NCBI GenBank assembly: GCA_040285825.1
Contig: JAUPSS010000003.1
Span: 868,001-932,000 of the forward strand
Origin: Eukaryota sp. TZLM1-RC
Lineage: Eukaryota > Metamonada: BaSk clade
Length of the DNA: 64,000 bases
Direction: 5' to 3'
Positions 9,720 to 20,125 of the stretch are shown one piece after another. The translations under genes were made by a program, and so were the position numbers. The notes below the pieces were generated by a model. The model was not told the DNA's origin. It did not search any database and worked only from the letters and a program-made list of their open reading frames with translations. Each line of letters opens with the position of its first letter. Within the stretch, counting starts at the first letter, position 1.

Positions 9720-11129
9720 TTAGTATTTATTGAATTTGCACACTTGATTAAATTAAATCATAACTAATGGGACGACTATCATTAAACCAAGATTTCGTCT
9801 ACAAAATCTTTATTTGCTTGCTGTCTAGCTAAAGCTTCTCTAATTCGATTGAAAAACCGCGGTAATCTATTAATAATGGCAAATTGAATCCGTGAACGCC
9901 ACAAAAAAATATCAAATCTTTTCATTGTTTTTTCTTTCACCATTTTTTGGAAGTCATCCAAAAAAGTTTCTGCTTCAACTGATTATCTTCCATTTATCGA
10001 AAATGGGAAAGCAATAAAAACCAGCTGTGTATTTCTATCGACATTTGCATCTTCAATTTCTTTATCATATTTTCTATGTTTTTCTTTTGCTTTAAAATCC
10101 AGAGCAGCCACAGGATTAAGTTTTCTTCTGTGAACCAAAGTATCGTTTGCAACATTACATGAGACAAAGTCAACAATAGCTTCAGAATTATCAATCCAAT
10201 CACAGTATACATCACCTCTATCATCAGAACCAAAATTATTCAGAGAAAGTGTTTCCTTCAGCAGGGGCTCTTTGATACACGATATCCTTGCAGTTTGTGC
10301 CATATTGAAAACAGTGTCTCTAACAGCATCATGTAATGAAGAACGATAAGTTATCAATTTAGAGCATGGCGCAAAGTGAGTTGAGGTGAATTCGAACAAA
10401 TACATTTTTCTTTTGATAATAATTGGTTAATGGGGATGTTCAAATATAATCTCATTTTTGTTACAAATGCTTCATTAGTGGCACACAATCCAAATCTTCG
10501 TGGTACAATGGTTACAAAAAGTGAAGAATCTGACGCCTTGTCTTCACAAACACCCTTTTCTTATAACAATGAGTGAAGATCTTGATTTAAAACAGCCGAG
10601 CTGCAATTATTATTATAAAGATCTTTTTCATACATTCCAGTCAATCTTTTCTGTAATGTTCGAAGAGTGTACTTCAAATTTAAAACATTTTTTTCTGGAA
10701 TATTGCCATTGAATGATTGGGGAAAACATCGACCCCATTTTTCTACATCAATTCTTGAAATTTTTTCATTTAATGCAAAAACAGTGGAACTTTGCGTTGT
10801 CATCAATAAATCTTCCCAATCTGCAAATCTTTCGGAAAACTCAAAGATTGCATTTCTGCATCCACCAACAAAAGCACACGAGGTAAGAATAGAAGCCTTC
10901 GTCCACCCTAAACCACCATAATGTGGACTAAGGTAAGCATGATCTGGAATTTGAAACATTTTACATCCCAGTAATTGAGACAGAACTTTTGCACGTAACT
11001 CATTAAACTTTTGAGCCAAAGGTCTAGTGACGAGAGGATTTGTAGATCGAAATATATGATTGAAATTGGAATTAAAACACAGTCTTATAATGGTAAATTT
11101 GATGTGAACAACAAATATGAAATACACAA
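9720..11129 (-). mobile_element. RLE-type non-LTR retrotransposon, 5'-truncated copy b
   Basis: Reading on the minus strand, 11127-10561 carries the post-catalytic reverse transcriptase 'thumb' region: IIRLCFNSNFNHIFRS, then AQKFNEL and the YGGLGWTKASILTSCAF block typical of RT C-termini. This is followed by the same zinc-knuckle and RLE region as copy a (10405-9983), with the GD ... VDF Asp pair. The frame shifts around 10405-10560. The 3' tail (about 9720-9790) matches the tail of copy a at 915-985. The catalytic RT core is absent, as expected for 5' truncation during target-primed reverse transcription. The 5' end abuts the 3' end of a different RLE copy (c) at 11129/11130. Confidence 0.75.
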
Positions 11130-11725
11130 TTAAAACTCCACATCCTCAAAACCTGCCTCCCCTACATCAAAACAATTAATAGCTAAAGATTCAGAAAATT
11201 TCCCAAAAGAAGATAGTGAATCAGAAATTAGTGTTACCATTCCCTTAAAAATAGAAAATACAATCCTGTTTTGCCAGTAAACACGATTGAAAATTCTTCC
11301 AGTTCTTTCCTTTACAACTACAACAAAATCCTCAAGGAAAGCCATAGCAGCCTTACCTAGAGATCCAAGCAAAGAAAAAACAAATGGACATAAATTATAT
11401 TGGGTATGAGAATTTTCATTAACCGAGGAAATGGGTTTCGCATATTTAGCAATGTTATATTTTTCGCCTGCAAGAAGAGGATTATTTACATCCGAGTTAA
11501 TGAAATGTTCGTTAGAGGAATTACAAGGGTCAATAGACATGGCGTCCAAAATAGTAAAACTACCATTTAAACCAGGAACAACTAGATCACCTCTAGTCAG
11601 ACCCATAGAAGCTCTGTTGTAACGCGTACTATCAATATTGGGATCATCAAGAATTAATTTTGATAACAGCGGTTCTAAAAAGGAATCTACTAGATATGAT
11701 TTGCACATTACATAAATTTGGTCCC
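11130..11725 (-). mobile_element. RLE-type retrotransposon, 3' fragment of a second subfamily (copy c)
   Basis: The open frame 11708-11130 encodes an RLE domain: an Asp in RGDLVV, then 13 residues, then Asp in TILDAMSIDP, later KYNIAKYAKP, and PFVFSLLGSLGKAAMAFLEDF, the conserved core that follows the catalytic lysine. Upstream of its first ATG the same frame continues as VRDQIYVMCKS, matching the AVRDQIHAMC of copy f, so the fragment begins in the zinc-knuckle region. It belongs to a subfamily distinct from a/b. The TAA at 11130-11132 is probably its genuine C-terminus. Only the RLE domain survives. Confidence 0.7.
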
Positions 11726-11734
11726 TGACAATTA

Positions 11735-11788
11735 TTTGCTAAACTTGTACTGTTTGCTAAACTTGTACTTTTTGCTAAACTTGTACTT
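11735..11788 (+). repeat. three tandem copies of an 18-bp unit
   Basis: The unit TTTGCTAAACTTGTACTK is repeated three times almost perfectly, directly upstream (in element sense) of the truncated 5' end of RLE copy c. It may be a target-site or microhomology remnant of the insertion, or a simple minisatellite. Confidence 0.85.
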
Positions 11789-11799
11789 TATAAAATTTT

Positions 11800-12395
11800 A
11801 TCATGATACAACATCCTGAAGGCAATATTGCTGTAGTGGATGATGACACTCCCCTGCAAAAAAGTTCTTCATTCAGGATCCTCGTGGAATCTTGGAAAAG
11901 ATGGAGTAACAAACAAGGCTTTGCTTTTCACTTATATGCTCATAAACCTGGTGACTAAACAGAATTAAGAGTCATGAAGTTGCGAAGATTCATGGTGGCA
12001 GTGACAGTTGAAGCAAATGGATGAATGAATTTGAAAACAAGATTGGAGGTTTAGAAAATAACATTGTAGTTATGTGTGTTTGGAAGGAAACCAATTTTAA
12101 GCATCAACCACCAACAAAAAATATTGGTTATCGAAAAACGTTTAAAAACTGAACTTCCGTCTATTGCTGATGGATGAAGATAGGACTTGTTCTCGATGCC
12201 ACAGTAGTGAACTCGAGGGGAAAGAAGGTGAAAATGTAAGGAAAGATCAAGGACCTAAGCCAAGACTTTATAGAAGAGCAAATATTCCAATAAATGACTC
12301 ACTTGCAAGAAGTAAGGCAGTCAATGGCTATTGTCTATTGGATAGATGAGTCTCTTAATATTGCAAATTTGATTGAATTCATCTACATATACTAT
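11800..12395 (+). pseudogene. decayed C-terminal part of a Fanzor1-like nuclease (F4)
   Basis: Short frames in different phases line up as a Fanzor C-terminus. At 12068-12155 one frame gives VVMCVW, then KHQPPTKNIGYRKTFKN, like the post-RuvC-II segment that reads roughly H-x-PTKGxGxRxxF in Fanzors. At about 12150-12220 another frame gives LLLMDEDRTCSRCHSSELE, the VDE-x-x-TS-x-C-x-x-C zinc-ribbon entry. At about 12335-12375 a third frame gives YWIDESLNIANLI, aligning with the RuvC-III pattern W-x-RD-x-x-x-x-x-NI but with the RD pair lost. Stops and at least two frameshifts separate these. The stretch 11800-12060 is less recognisable. It sits immediately upstream of elongin C, so it may now act only as promoter or UTR sequence. 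The call rests on motif order rather than a full alignment. Confidence 0.5.
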
Positions 12396-12412
12396 TTTTG
12401 TGATATTTGCCG

Positions 12413-12709
12413 ATGTCTCAACATGATTCATATGTTACACTTGTCTCTGCTGAAGACCATGAATTTCTAGTCCCTGCTTCCTCGGTCTTGTGTTCTAATC
12501 TTCTTCGCAACATCCTCAATTCTGATGTGAAGGAATCCGCTGAGCGCAGAGTTCTCTTGCAGGAGATTCCTACCAATGTTTTAGAAGTTGTGTGCCAGTA
12601 CATGATGTACAGGTCTAGCTATGGTTCTGTGAGGGATCCTCCACCTTTCAATATCCCAAAACACCTAGCGATTCACATCCTCAAAGCTGCACATTATTTG
12701 GAGATTTGA
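12413..12709 (+). CDS. elongin C (Skp1/BTB-fold adaptor)
   Basis: A 98-residue protein that matches elongin C over its whole length. It has an N-terminal SYVTLVSAEDHEFLVPAS strand (compare YVKLISSDGHEFIV), the central LQEIPTNVLEVVCQYMMYR (compare REIPSHVLSKVCMYFTYK), then PPPFNIPKHLAIHILKAAHYLEI (compare [22 protein letters not shown]). Elongin C links elongin B and BC-box substrate receptors to Cullin 2/5 ubiquitin ligases and is part of the elongin (SIII) transcription factor; it acts in the nucleus and cytosol. The start is the ATG at 12413; a TTG two codons upstream is in frame but has no support. There is no intron. A decayed Fanzor lies just upstream and an RLE fragment downstream. Confidence 0.93.
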   Translation: MSQHDSYVTLVSAEDHEFLVPASSVLCSNLLRNILNSDVKESAERRVLLQEIPTNVLEVVCQYMMYRSSYGSVRDPPPFNIPKHLAIHILKAAHYLEI

Positions 12710-13085
12710 ATTTGAATTTTTTGTTTTTCGTTATCAATGATGTTTATGATTGTAGCAGTGTTTTTTGTGCATCTTTTAGCACTTTTCTTGGTTTTTTACT
12801 CTGTCGATTAAACGATGGTTGCTGCAAAAGTGTTCATCTCGTCGTTTGCCTAGTATTTTTGTGCTGGGTTTGTATTTTTATAAATTCTGTTTTAGAATAT
12901 TATGAGACAATTTACAATTTCATTCTTACCACACTACAGAAGGTTGTTAAGACATTGGTCAGCTTTGACCAATCTTTCAGGTAATCAAAGACTCTTTGTT
13001 TGTGGATGATTTGTAATACTGAAAGTTTGATCAGTTCAATGACAGTAAAAGGAAAGAAAAGAGGTTTAATGAAACTGGTTTTACA
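12710..13085. other. elongin C 3' flank, no recognised gene
   Basis: T-rich sequence with a hydrophobic but featureless open frame (12706-12984) that overlaps the elongin C stop. I see no motif, start context or homology supporting it as a gene. It likely contains the 3' UTR and termination region. Confidence 0.5.
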
Positions 13086-13089
13086 TTAC

Positions 13090-13665
13090 TTTTTTTTAAC
13101 AAAATTTTAATTTTATTCAAAACCTATAAATCAACATCTAGAAAATCCATCTCTCCCAGAACAAAAACACTAGATCAACTTTTTCATAGTGAGATCCAGG
13201 AGAAAGCAAAGCATCAGAAACCATCTTCAACATCCCCTTAAAAATAGAAAACACAATTCTATTTTGCCAAAACAATCTGTTGAAATTTCTCCCAGTTCTT
13301 CTCTTTGCAATCATTTCAAAATCATCCAAAAAACGTAAAGCAGTTGGTGCAAGTGAACCAAAAAGGGAAAATACAAATGGATACAAATTGTATTTTGCAT
13401 GCTGTAAACTGGCCAATTTGGACAAAGGTTCATTGTATTTTTTGAATTTAAAATTTTCAGCATTTGAAAGGGGATTATGAATCTCAGAATTAACTAGCCT
13501 TTCATTTGAGGCATTACAAGGATCAACAGACATTACATCCAATAAAATGAAACTTCCATCTAATCCAGGTAATATAACATCACTTCTATTAGTCTTATGA
13601 AAATCATCTTCAGCATCAAACAGATTTGACAACAGAGGTTCCAAGAAGGATTCAACATTACATTA
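13090..13665 (-). mobile_element. RLE-type retrotransposon, 3' fragment (copy d)
   Basis: The minus-strand frame 13644-13138 encodes an RLE domain of the same subfamily as copy i: SDVILPGLDGSFILLDVMSVDPCN (Asp, 13 residues, Asp), then KFKKYNEP, YNLYPFVFSLFGSLAPTALRFLDDFEM and the RTGRNFNRLFWQNRIVF tail. The C-terminus is shifted out of frame at about 13160-13185 relative to copy i. The fragment starts at the EPLLSNLF segment. Only this domain is left. Confidence 0.7.
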
Positions 13666-14086
13666 GAAGGTTTTACATTACAGTGGGTGAAATTACCACT
13701 GCTGAGTCCACGTTTATATCACTTGGTTCTTTAGTCACAACCAAAGTCACTAAGTCCTTATAATGAACGAATGAAAGGAACTAAATTGTATTAAATTCAA
13801 TATAACGTGTCCAATTCAGGCCAGTCTTAATTCAATGCATCTGTGAATGACTGCTTTTGTGGGCAAATGACAATACTGATTGCTGAATTGAACCAAAAAC
13901 GGAAGAAAAGGAAACTCTGAATCAATAAAACGATGACCAAAATAAGAAACACAAAATGTGATTTAAAAATATTTTATTAGTAAAGTAAAAAACTTAATCT
14001 TTACTTTGACTTAAATAATGTACAAAATAATTCACATAATGAATTTTGGAATAATTGATTTAATTATCTTTTTTACTATATTATGT
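13666..14086. other. intergenic, no recognised gene
   Basis: About 420 bp between the RLE fragment and the 3' end of the kinesin gene. AT-rich, without open frames of note or repeats that I recognise. Confidence 0.5.
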
Positions 14087-17000
14087 TTAACTTTCTTCGA
14101 CAACTGCCCCATTTTCAATTAACAGTTGTGAAATAGATAAATTATCCATGTAAAAGGACAATTTCAACAAATGAGGATTATCCCTTGCCAGCGTAGCATC
14201 CAAATTAAGAATTAATTTCGAAAATTCTATATTTTGCCTAATAATTGACCCTTGTAACAGATTCAACAAGCAAGAAGAATCCTTTAAAGAATCAAGATCA
14301 GAACTATTAGCCAGAAATTCGGCAATTGAAGTGTATCCCCTGTATAAAGAACTTTGGAGTAGATGTGAAGAAGAAAACGCAGAGAGATCGTCCAACCCAG
14401 AGTTTTTGAGAAACGCCAGCACAAAAGGGATTAAATGATCTGAAATAGATTTGACATCAAATTGATTAAATTTGAATAAAAACTCTGTATTATACTTGTG
14501 ATTAGCTAAAAGAGATGCGATAATAGCGACTTGAAATGCTCTTGTACAACTTGTTTCTTCTAGAATTACACTCAAAAAAGTTAAAGAATCTGGAGAGAAA
14601 ACTGAAAGAAAAGCAGCATCCACACCAAGTTTGGCATCAACTTTAATCATTAATGCCATCAAGTCGACATCATTTCTAATTAATGAGCTAATCAAGGAAA
14701 ATTTGGCAGGTTGGTGATAAGAAAGCAAAAGGCTGGCAATTTCAGCACTTCCAGAAAAAGAAAAACAGTCAGAAACCACCTCAGAATTCAGATGACCATC
14801 ACGTGACAGTCGGTCAAAAACAATCTTGATCACGTCTACAGAACCTACCCGAACCAATTCTTGAAGTAAATCTCTTCTTATTGGAAGGGGTAAGTATTCC
14901 AAAATTAGTTTTACCCAGCAAGTATTGTTAAGGTAAATACTAGCCAAAAAGGTCAATAAAATTGAATTTTGGTCGCTTTTTTGAGCTAGTTTAACTGACA
15001 CAGTTGTTGGAATTTGATGGTAAAATAAAGAAAGAAGGAGGGGTGGTTGGCAAGATGCAAAATCAAAGGAAATATTCCAATCAAATGATGATGATTGGGG
15101 CAGATCAATCAACTCAATGACGTCAACAAGGTCAAAAACTGCTGTATAATGAGCTAACGTAAATCCGCAAGACAGAGGCGAATTGCAATGAAAATGGTTC
15201 AAAACAAATAATAAATGGTCAAAATAAGATCGACTGATCAAGTAATAGATCAAAAATGATTGAGCGTTTGATTGACTACAAGTATGAGACTCCCCACACA
15301 AACATTTAAAACTCTCGTCATTTCCCAAATCAAAACAATCATTGTTGATTAATAACTGGAAACAATCAAATGAGTAATTGATTGCGGTCAAAAGATAGGG
15401 ATCGACAGTTTGATTGAGATTGATTGATGTCGAAAAGTGAGTAACAATGGATTCAAAGTATTTTGACTGGTTTGATTTAATTAATTTGTTCATCAAAATG
15501 TGAAATAAATTAGAATTGAAAAAATTCTTATCTATTCTTTTAATCAGATTCAGAATATTTAATAAATCAGCTTTTTGCAGCAGAGGCAACTGGTCAACAA
15601 TGGTCAATAGCGAGTGATTGACGGTTAAAAACTTCTTGACTGGGATCAATGACTGAAAAAATTCTTTAAAACAGCCCAAACTAACCGAATGAATAATGAG
15701 TTGAAAAATGTTGACTTTGTACAATAAACTTTGAACTTCCCCAATTGCAAAAAAAGAAGGAATCAGAGCTAAATGACACAATGCTAAAATGTTGAATAAA
15801 ATTGATTGAATTAAGCTTGGGCTAAGTTTGGTTGCTATTTCAGAAAGAAAAGTTGTAAATAAATCATTTGAATTAGATAATACAACCTTTTTGGACAATA
15901 AAATCAACTGATTTTCATTAAGAGTTGATAAATACTTGAATAAATAAATAATTGTGGTATTAAAAGAAAAATCATTGGAAGCAAACAGTAAAGCTTTCAT
16001 TAAGATAGAAAAAATGTCCAAATTGGAATGAAAACGAGGTTCAAAAAGTTCAACTAAATCAATCAAATTCAATCGACAACAGCTCACAATAACTGACTCT
16101 AGTTGACTCTGAGGAAACTTCTCAATTAAACCTGCCTTATATCGACCAATCAATTCCCTAATCACCCCACAATTCGATTGGTCAAGACAGGTCAGCAAAA
16201 CTTCATTGACCCTCTCCCAACCAAGACCACTCAAGTCAACCTTCTTTCCAACCAAAGCATTGTCTCTTCCCTTCAGTCTTTTAATCTCCTCTAATGCAGC
16301 ATTCAATTGCGACTTGAGCTCCTTGTCCGTGCCAACTACATTCTGCCAAACTTCATTCTTAATCTTCTTAGCTCGTTGACCAAACTTTAAAGAAGAAAGA
16401 GTTTCAGAGTAGGAGAAAGAAGAGGGTGATACCATCACTATGATTGCCGTTTTGGAATTACCCCCTAATGAATCTTGAAGAATCCTGGTTAACTTGCTAT
16501 TTCGGTAAGGAATGTGATTTGATTGGTCAACTGAAGTCAAGCATGAAACTACTTGACCAAGAGCTAACAAAGAAGTGTTGATCCGTTTTGCCTCATCCAA
16601 TCTGCACCCAGTGGCTTGTGTCTTTGTCAACTTCTCACTTCCTGCCAAGTCACACATAAACAACCTAGAAACAACTTCCCCAGCAGGAGTGGTCCTGGAC
16701 AAACTAACAAGGAAGAGAGCATGGGAACGAGAGGATTCAAGGTTCATTGTGTTGGGAGCAGAGGCTCTGTGGTAGTTCCCTTGTTCTAGCAGATCAAGGG
16801 CTTGTTGAGGAGAGGTTACGTGGATGGAGGTCGCTCCTTGGACTGAGACTCCAGAGACAGGATCATCAATAACATTAAGGTTATCCAACTCGGGATTTAA
16901 AAGATCTCTAATTCGTTCCAAATATATTTCAAAATAAGAGATGTTGACCTTGTAGGAAGAATCAATGCTGGAAAAGATGTGATTAAGAGACTTTGGTATT

Positions 17001-17334
17001 ATAGCGTTCATTGTGTAGGTCTAGGGTTAGGGTTAGGGTTAGTTGATACCTTTCCGCTCCCAGTTTGTCCATAAGCTAAAACGGTGCTGTTATAACCCTT
17101 CAAAAACTGGAGGATAAGGGGTTTTGTTGAGTGGTTGTATACATCGTCTTGAGAGGAAGAAGGTGGAAAGACATGATCAAAAGTGAAAGAATGATAGGAG
17201 GAGTCGTGACACTCAGGATCTGTACATCTAAGTGATTGAGAAGATATGACAGAGACCACATTAGAGTATTCGTCTGATATCTCATATGATGAAGGGGGAC
17301 GGACTCTGACATGAACATTCACATTAGAGCTCAT
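14087..17334 (-). CDS. kinesin with N-terminal motor and ankyrin-like tail (one 29-nt intron)
   Basis: Two exons (17334-17050 and 17020-14087) give a continuous frame of 1072 residues. The motor is N-terminal: VNVHVRVRPP, P-loop GQTGSGK at residues 89-95, switch I SSRSHALF, switch II LAGSE, then NTSLLALGQVVSCL and HIPYRNSKLTRILQDSLGGNSKT. A neck segment (KELKSQLNAALEEIKRLKGRD) ends the motor at about residue 350. Instead of a long coiled-coil stalk, the remaining roughly 700 residues are Leu/Ser-rich helical repeats resembling degenerate ankyrin units (for example SFYMDNLSISQLLIENGAVV at the C-terminus and GFTLAHYTAVFDLVDVIELI). Such tails bind cargo or partners in other proteins. Motor identity is firm. 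The tail assignment is inferred from repeat pattern only. The frame is fully open, arguing for a functional gene. Confidence 0.88.
17021..17049 (-). other. 29-nt intron made largely of telomere-like repeats
   Basis: On the coding strand it begins GTATCAA, continues as CTAACCC followed by two more TAACCC units, and ends CCTAG. Removing it joins AAG (Lys of the P-loop GQTGSGK) to ACC TAC ACA ATG, restoring GKTYTM, the invariant kinesin P-loop. The exons then sum to an exact multiple of three. The CTAAC doubles as a branch-site consensus. Confidence 0.9.
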
Positions 17335-17443
17335 TTAGAAAGAAGATGTAGATGGCAATAGAATGAGGAGATTCGTTTTCCAAACGGCTATACAAGGGAG
17401 TAATGGGTAATCCACCGAGCCAAACTGCTCAAACTTTAACACT

Positions 17444-17734
17444 ATGGCCAATATTTTTATTTACCATTATTACCCGCAAGTGCCCTCAATCTATATTCAT
17501 GTCTGTGACCAAGGAGTGACTCAAATTGTGGATCATTGTGTGACCAATATTCACACGTCCTATATGGTCAATATTCAGCAACATTTCTTCGAACATTTTT
17601 GCCACTGGTTCAATGTTGCTTTGGAAGTCAAAATGAATATTGATTCACCAGAAAACCACGAAATGGTGAAACGTATTTTTCGAATGTTTGAACATGAACT
17701 AAATAGTAATCAAACTGTTGACTTTTGTTGAGTA
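17444..17734 (+). pseudogene. N-terminal segment of Fanzor1-like relic F3, split by element A
   Basis: The open frame 17444-17731 encodes a helical segment (QIVDHCVTNIHTSY, FFEHFCHWFNVALE, NHEMVKRIFRMFEHEL) that resembles the N-terminal helices of Fanzor1 proteins. It stops 4 bp short of the 5' LTR of element A, and AGTA at 17731-17734 is the target duplication repeated at 41668-41671. The rest of the gene resumes at 41672 and again at 43053 beyond element D. Family assignment for this piece alone is weak; it rests on the clear Fanzor motifs downstream in the same orientation. Confidence 0.45.
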
Positions 17735-17869
17735 TGTTGTACTGTGGACAATTAGTCTAGTACATTTGTATTTATATAGTATAGTTCACTAGTGATGGCC
17801 TTTATAAGGGCCGGTGAAATTCTAATAAATTACCCTTATTCTTTGTTATCATATATGGATAAAGCATCA
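17735..17869 (+). repeat. 5' LTR of element A
   Basis: 135 bp, TG...CA ends. It contains TATA-like TTTATATAG and a TTTATAAGGG. The gag ATG (17795 or 17855) lies inside the LTR, so the coding frame crosses the LTR boundary. Confidence 0.93.
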
Positions 17870-20125
17870 TTAATTAATGGCCTGAAAAGCCACAATGATA
17901 ACCCTCCTTCCTCTCTGAGGAAGAGTAATGTCCCTTCTTTGAAGGAGAACAATCCACCACCCACGGTGAGTAATCCTTCCTTCGGGAAGAGTAATCCTCC
18001 TAAGGAGAGTGAGCTTTCCGCTGAGAAGAGCCTTGCCTCTCAGAAAGAAAGCCACCTCCCCAATAAGGAGAGTGAACTTCACACTGAGGAGAGCCCTTCC
18101 TCCCAGAAAGGAAGTCACCTCCCTAATAAGGAGAGAGGTAACCACGTTGTGGATGTGACAGAACTGTACACATATCCCAATAACTCCTCGGAGCTCCTTC
18201 CTTGTAGGAAGAGTTTTCTCACCCCGAGCGAGCAACGGAGATTCAAAGCGTTTGTTGTAAGTAATAAATCTGACGCCTGTACAGAGGGTGAAGGAGGCGA
18301 AGGCGAGCAACAGTCTACGACTAGCTCCTCACGTAAAACTCCCTCCAGCAGGAGAGGGGATGAGAGCGATGATGAACCACCTCATACACCCAATCCTCCT
18401 AATCCAACTCCTAGTTTCCCATCTACGGAAAAGACTTCTCAGGGTCTTTACCGAAGGAAATTAGCAAAGGCAGTTGAGGCTGTAACTAGAGATTTCTTAT
18501 TGGACCTCATCGCCAATCCTCCCGAAGATGTAATGGATTGGAGTGATGACGAATTATTAAAAATGGCTGAGAATGAGTCAGAACGTTTTGCGGGAGACGT
18601 AGACCCAGCCGAATGTAAGAAGGTCCGACGTGACTATTTAGCGAAACGTTGGCCCTTCCTCTTTGGGGAAGCCCACGGCAAAACACTTGACGACGTCGTC
18701 TACGAGAGTTATGATCAAAGTCCAAATCTTTTAAAGAGATTGGATGATCTTACCGATTCGGCAGTCTCGTGTGGGATGAGTGCAGTCGAGGATTGCTATT
18801 TCAGCGCTCCTCGTTCAAAGTATCAAGCTGCTACTCCCAGGCCTGCCAAATGGCATAGGGATGCAATTGATGACCACAAAATATATTTCAGTGGAAATCA
18901 AGAAGCTTACGACTGACTATTTTGGATAGCTAAAATGTATCCTCATAATCAACAAGGTAGAAACCTTAGAGGCGTCGTACGGCATTTCCTAGTGGAGAAC
19001 GTACACCCAAAAGATTCCATTGCGGACATTTTTATTATGCTTGGGGGCAGATTCGATGAATCTCGAGGTGACACCCTTCAATTTCATACCAAAGAGTCCT
19101 ACATTAGAGAAATAGGCACTAGGGTAATTGAATTGAAAGAGCAGTGTGTTGGCCCCAACAAGTTAAAATTAGTATATCCTGATGCATGGATGGCTAAACT
19201 TAAGGCATGGGTTGATAGCTGGCCCGATCAAAATGTTTTTGAGAATGTCTTAATAAAGAGCAGTTGCCTTCCATATGATCATAAACTAGCAGGGGTCCCT
19301 AGAGGATCTAAAAATGCACCAGACTGGGTGGATTTAAGGCCACCAGCCCAGACTGTACCTGTGCAGGAGGAACCTCCTAAGACAAGATTTTTCATAAAGT
19401 TGGGCGAAACATTGCCTTCAGAAGAGAGGAATATGAACCTATTTAGTACACCTTCGGTAGGGCCTCTGGCATCTAGGAGAGCTTCTTGTTAAGCAACTCC
19501 TACACAAGCATCTGTTATAAAATCATCTATACCCACGCAACCCCTAGGAACGAATGCTCCTAGAGATTCTCTCGTCGACACCCTCGGTCTTTATAGAACT
19601 CCTGTAACAGACGAGGAGAAATTGAGGAAAAGAATAGACGACAAACTCAGATGCCTAGTTAAGTTAAATGAAGCGTTTGACGCCAAGAAAATCTTCGACT
19701 TCGTTCTTAACTTTGGCAATTGGGCTAAAACAGTTAGGGATCGCGATGGACCCACCAGAGCATTTACGCCGATCACCAAATACGGTCAACCTGTTCATCA
19801 GTACGACTTCGTTAGATCTATGTTCTTCGAAGTGGACCCTTTGTATTTGAGATTTATGATCGAGGGTAAGGTCATCGCAGAATGGCAGAGTTTTTATGGA
19901 GGCCGAACAAACGTGTTGGGCAACAACCCATCTGACGCCGAAATCTGGGAATATTTGCTACTCAGCACCCAATACAAATACACTACCGATGTTGAGAAGG
20001 CTTTAAGGTCTGTAAGACCACCTGAGATCAGTCGCAGAATGACTGCTGAATCTTCATGGACAGCCTTCATAGAGCAGATCATATATAATTCGACGCTCTA
20101 CAATTATGCCTGGAACGGATGGTAA
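17855..20125 (+). pseudogene. gag of element A (interrupted)
   Basis: The frame opens in the LTR (MDKASLING from 17855, or from the in-frame ATG at 17795). It begins with a Ser/Pro/Glu-rich repeat region (about 17900-18200), then a charged region with a DxSDDELLKMAENES segment, and continues as the capsid region to 20125. In-frame TGA (18914-18916) and TAA (19490-19492) break it; the coding text continues in the same frame after each. The capsid C-terminal part runs on in the next frame from 20106. It would assemble the virus-like particle if intact. Confidence 0.75.
17868..17879. repeat. 12-bp palindrome at the 5' LTR/internal junction of A
   Basis: CATTAATTAATG is a perfect palindrome whose CA is the LTR terminus. 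It is followed by G, giving a TGG that could begin a primer-binding site. The same arrangement with different central bases occurs in elements B, C, D and E. Confidence 0.95.

Noticed and set aside
12706-12984. 92-codon hydrophobic frame overlapping the elongin C stop
   Set aside because: T-rich composition alone explains the hydrophobic residues; no conserved feature.
18914-19492. In-frame TGA and TAA in gag of A (also in D and in A's C-terminus) as evidence for stop-codon reassignment
   Set aside because: Host genes end normally on TAA/TAG, and element B has a 2229-codon frame without internal stops, so ordinary decay is simpler.
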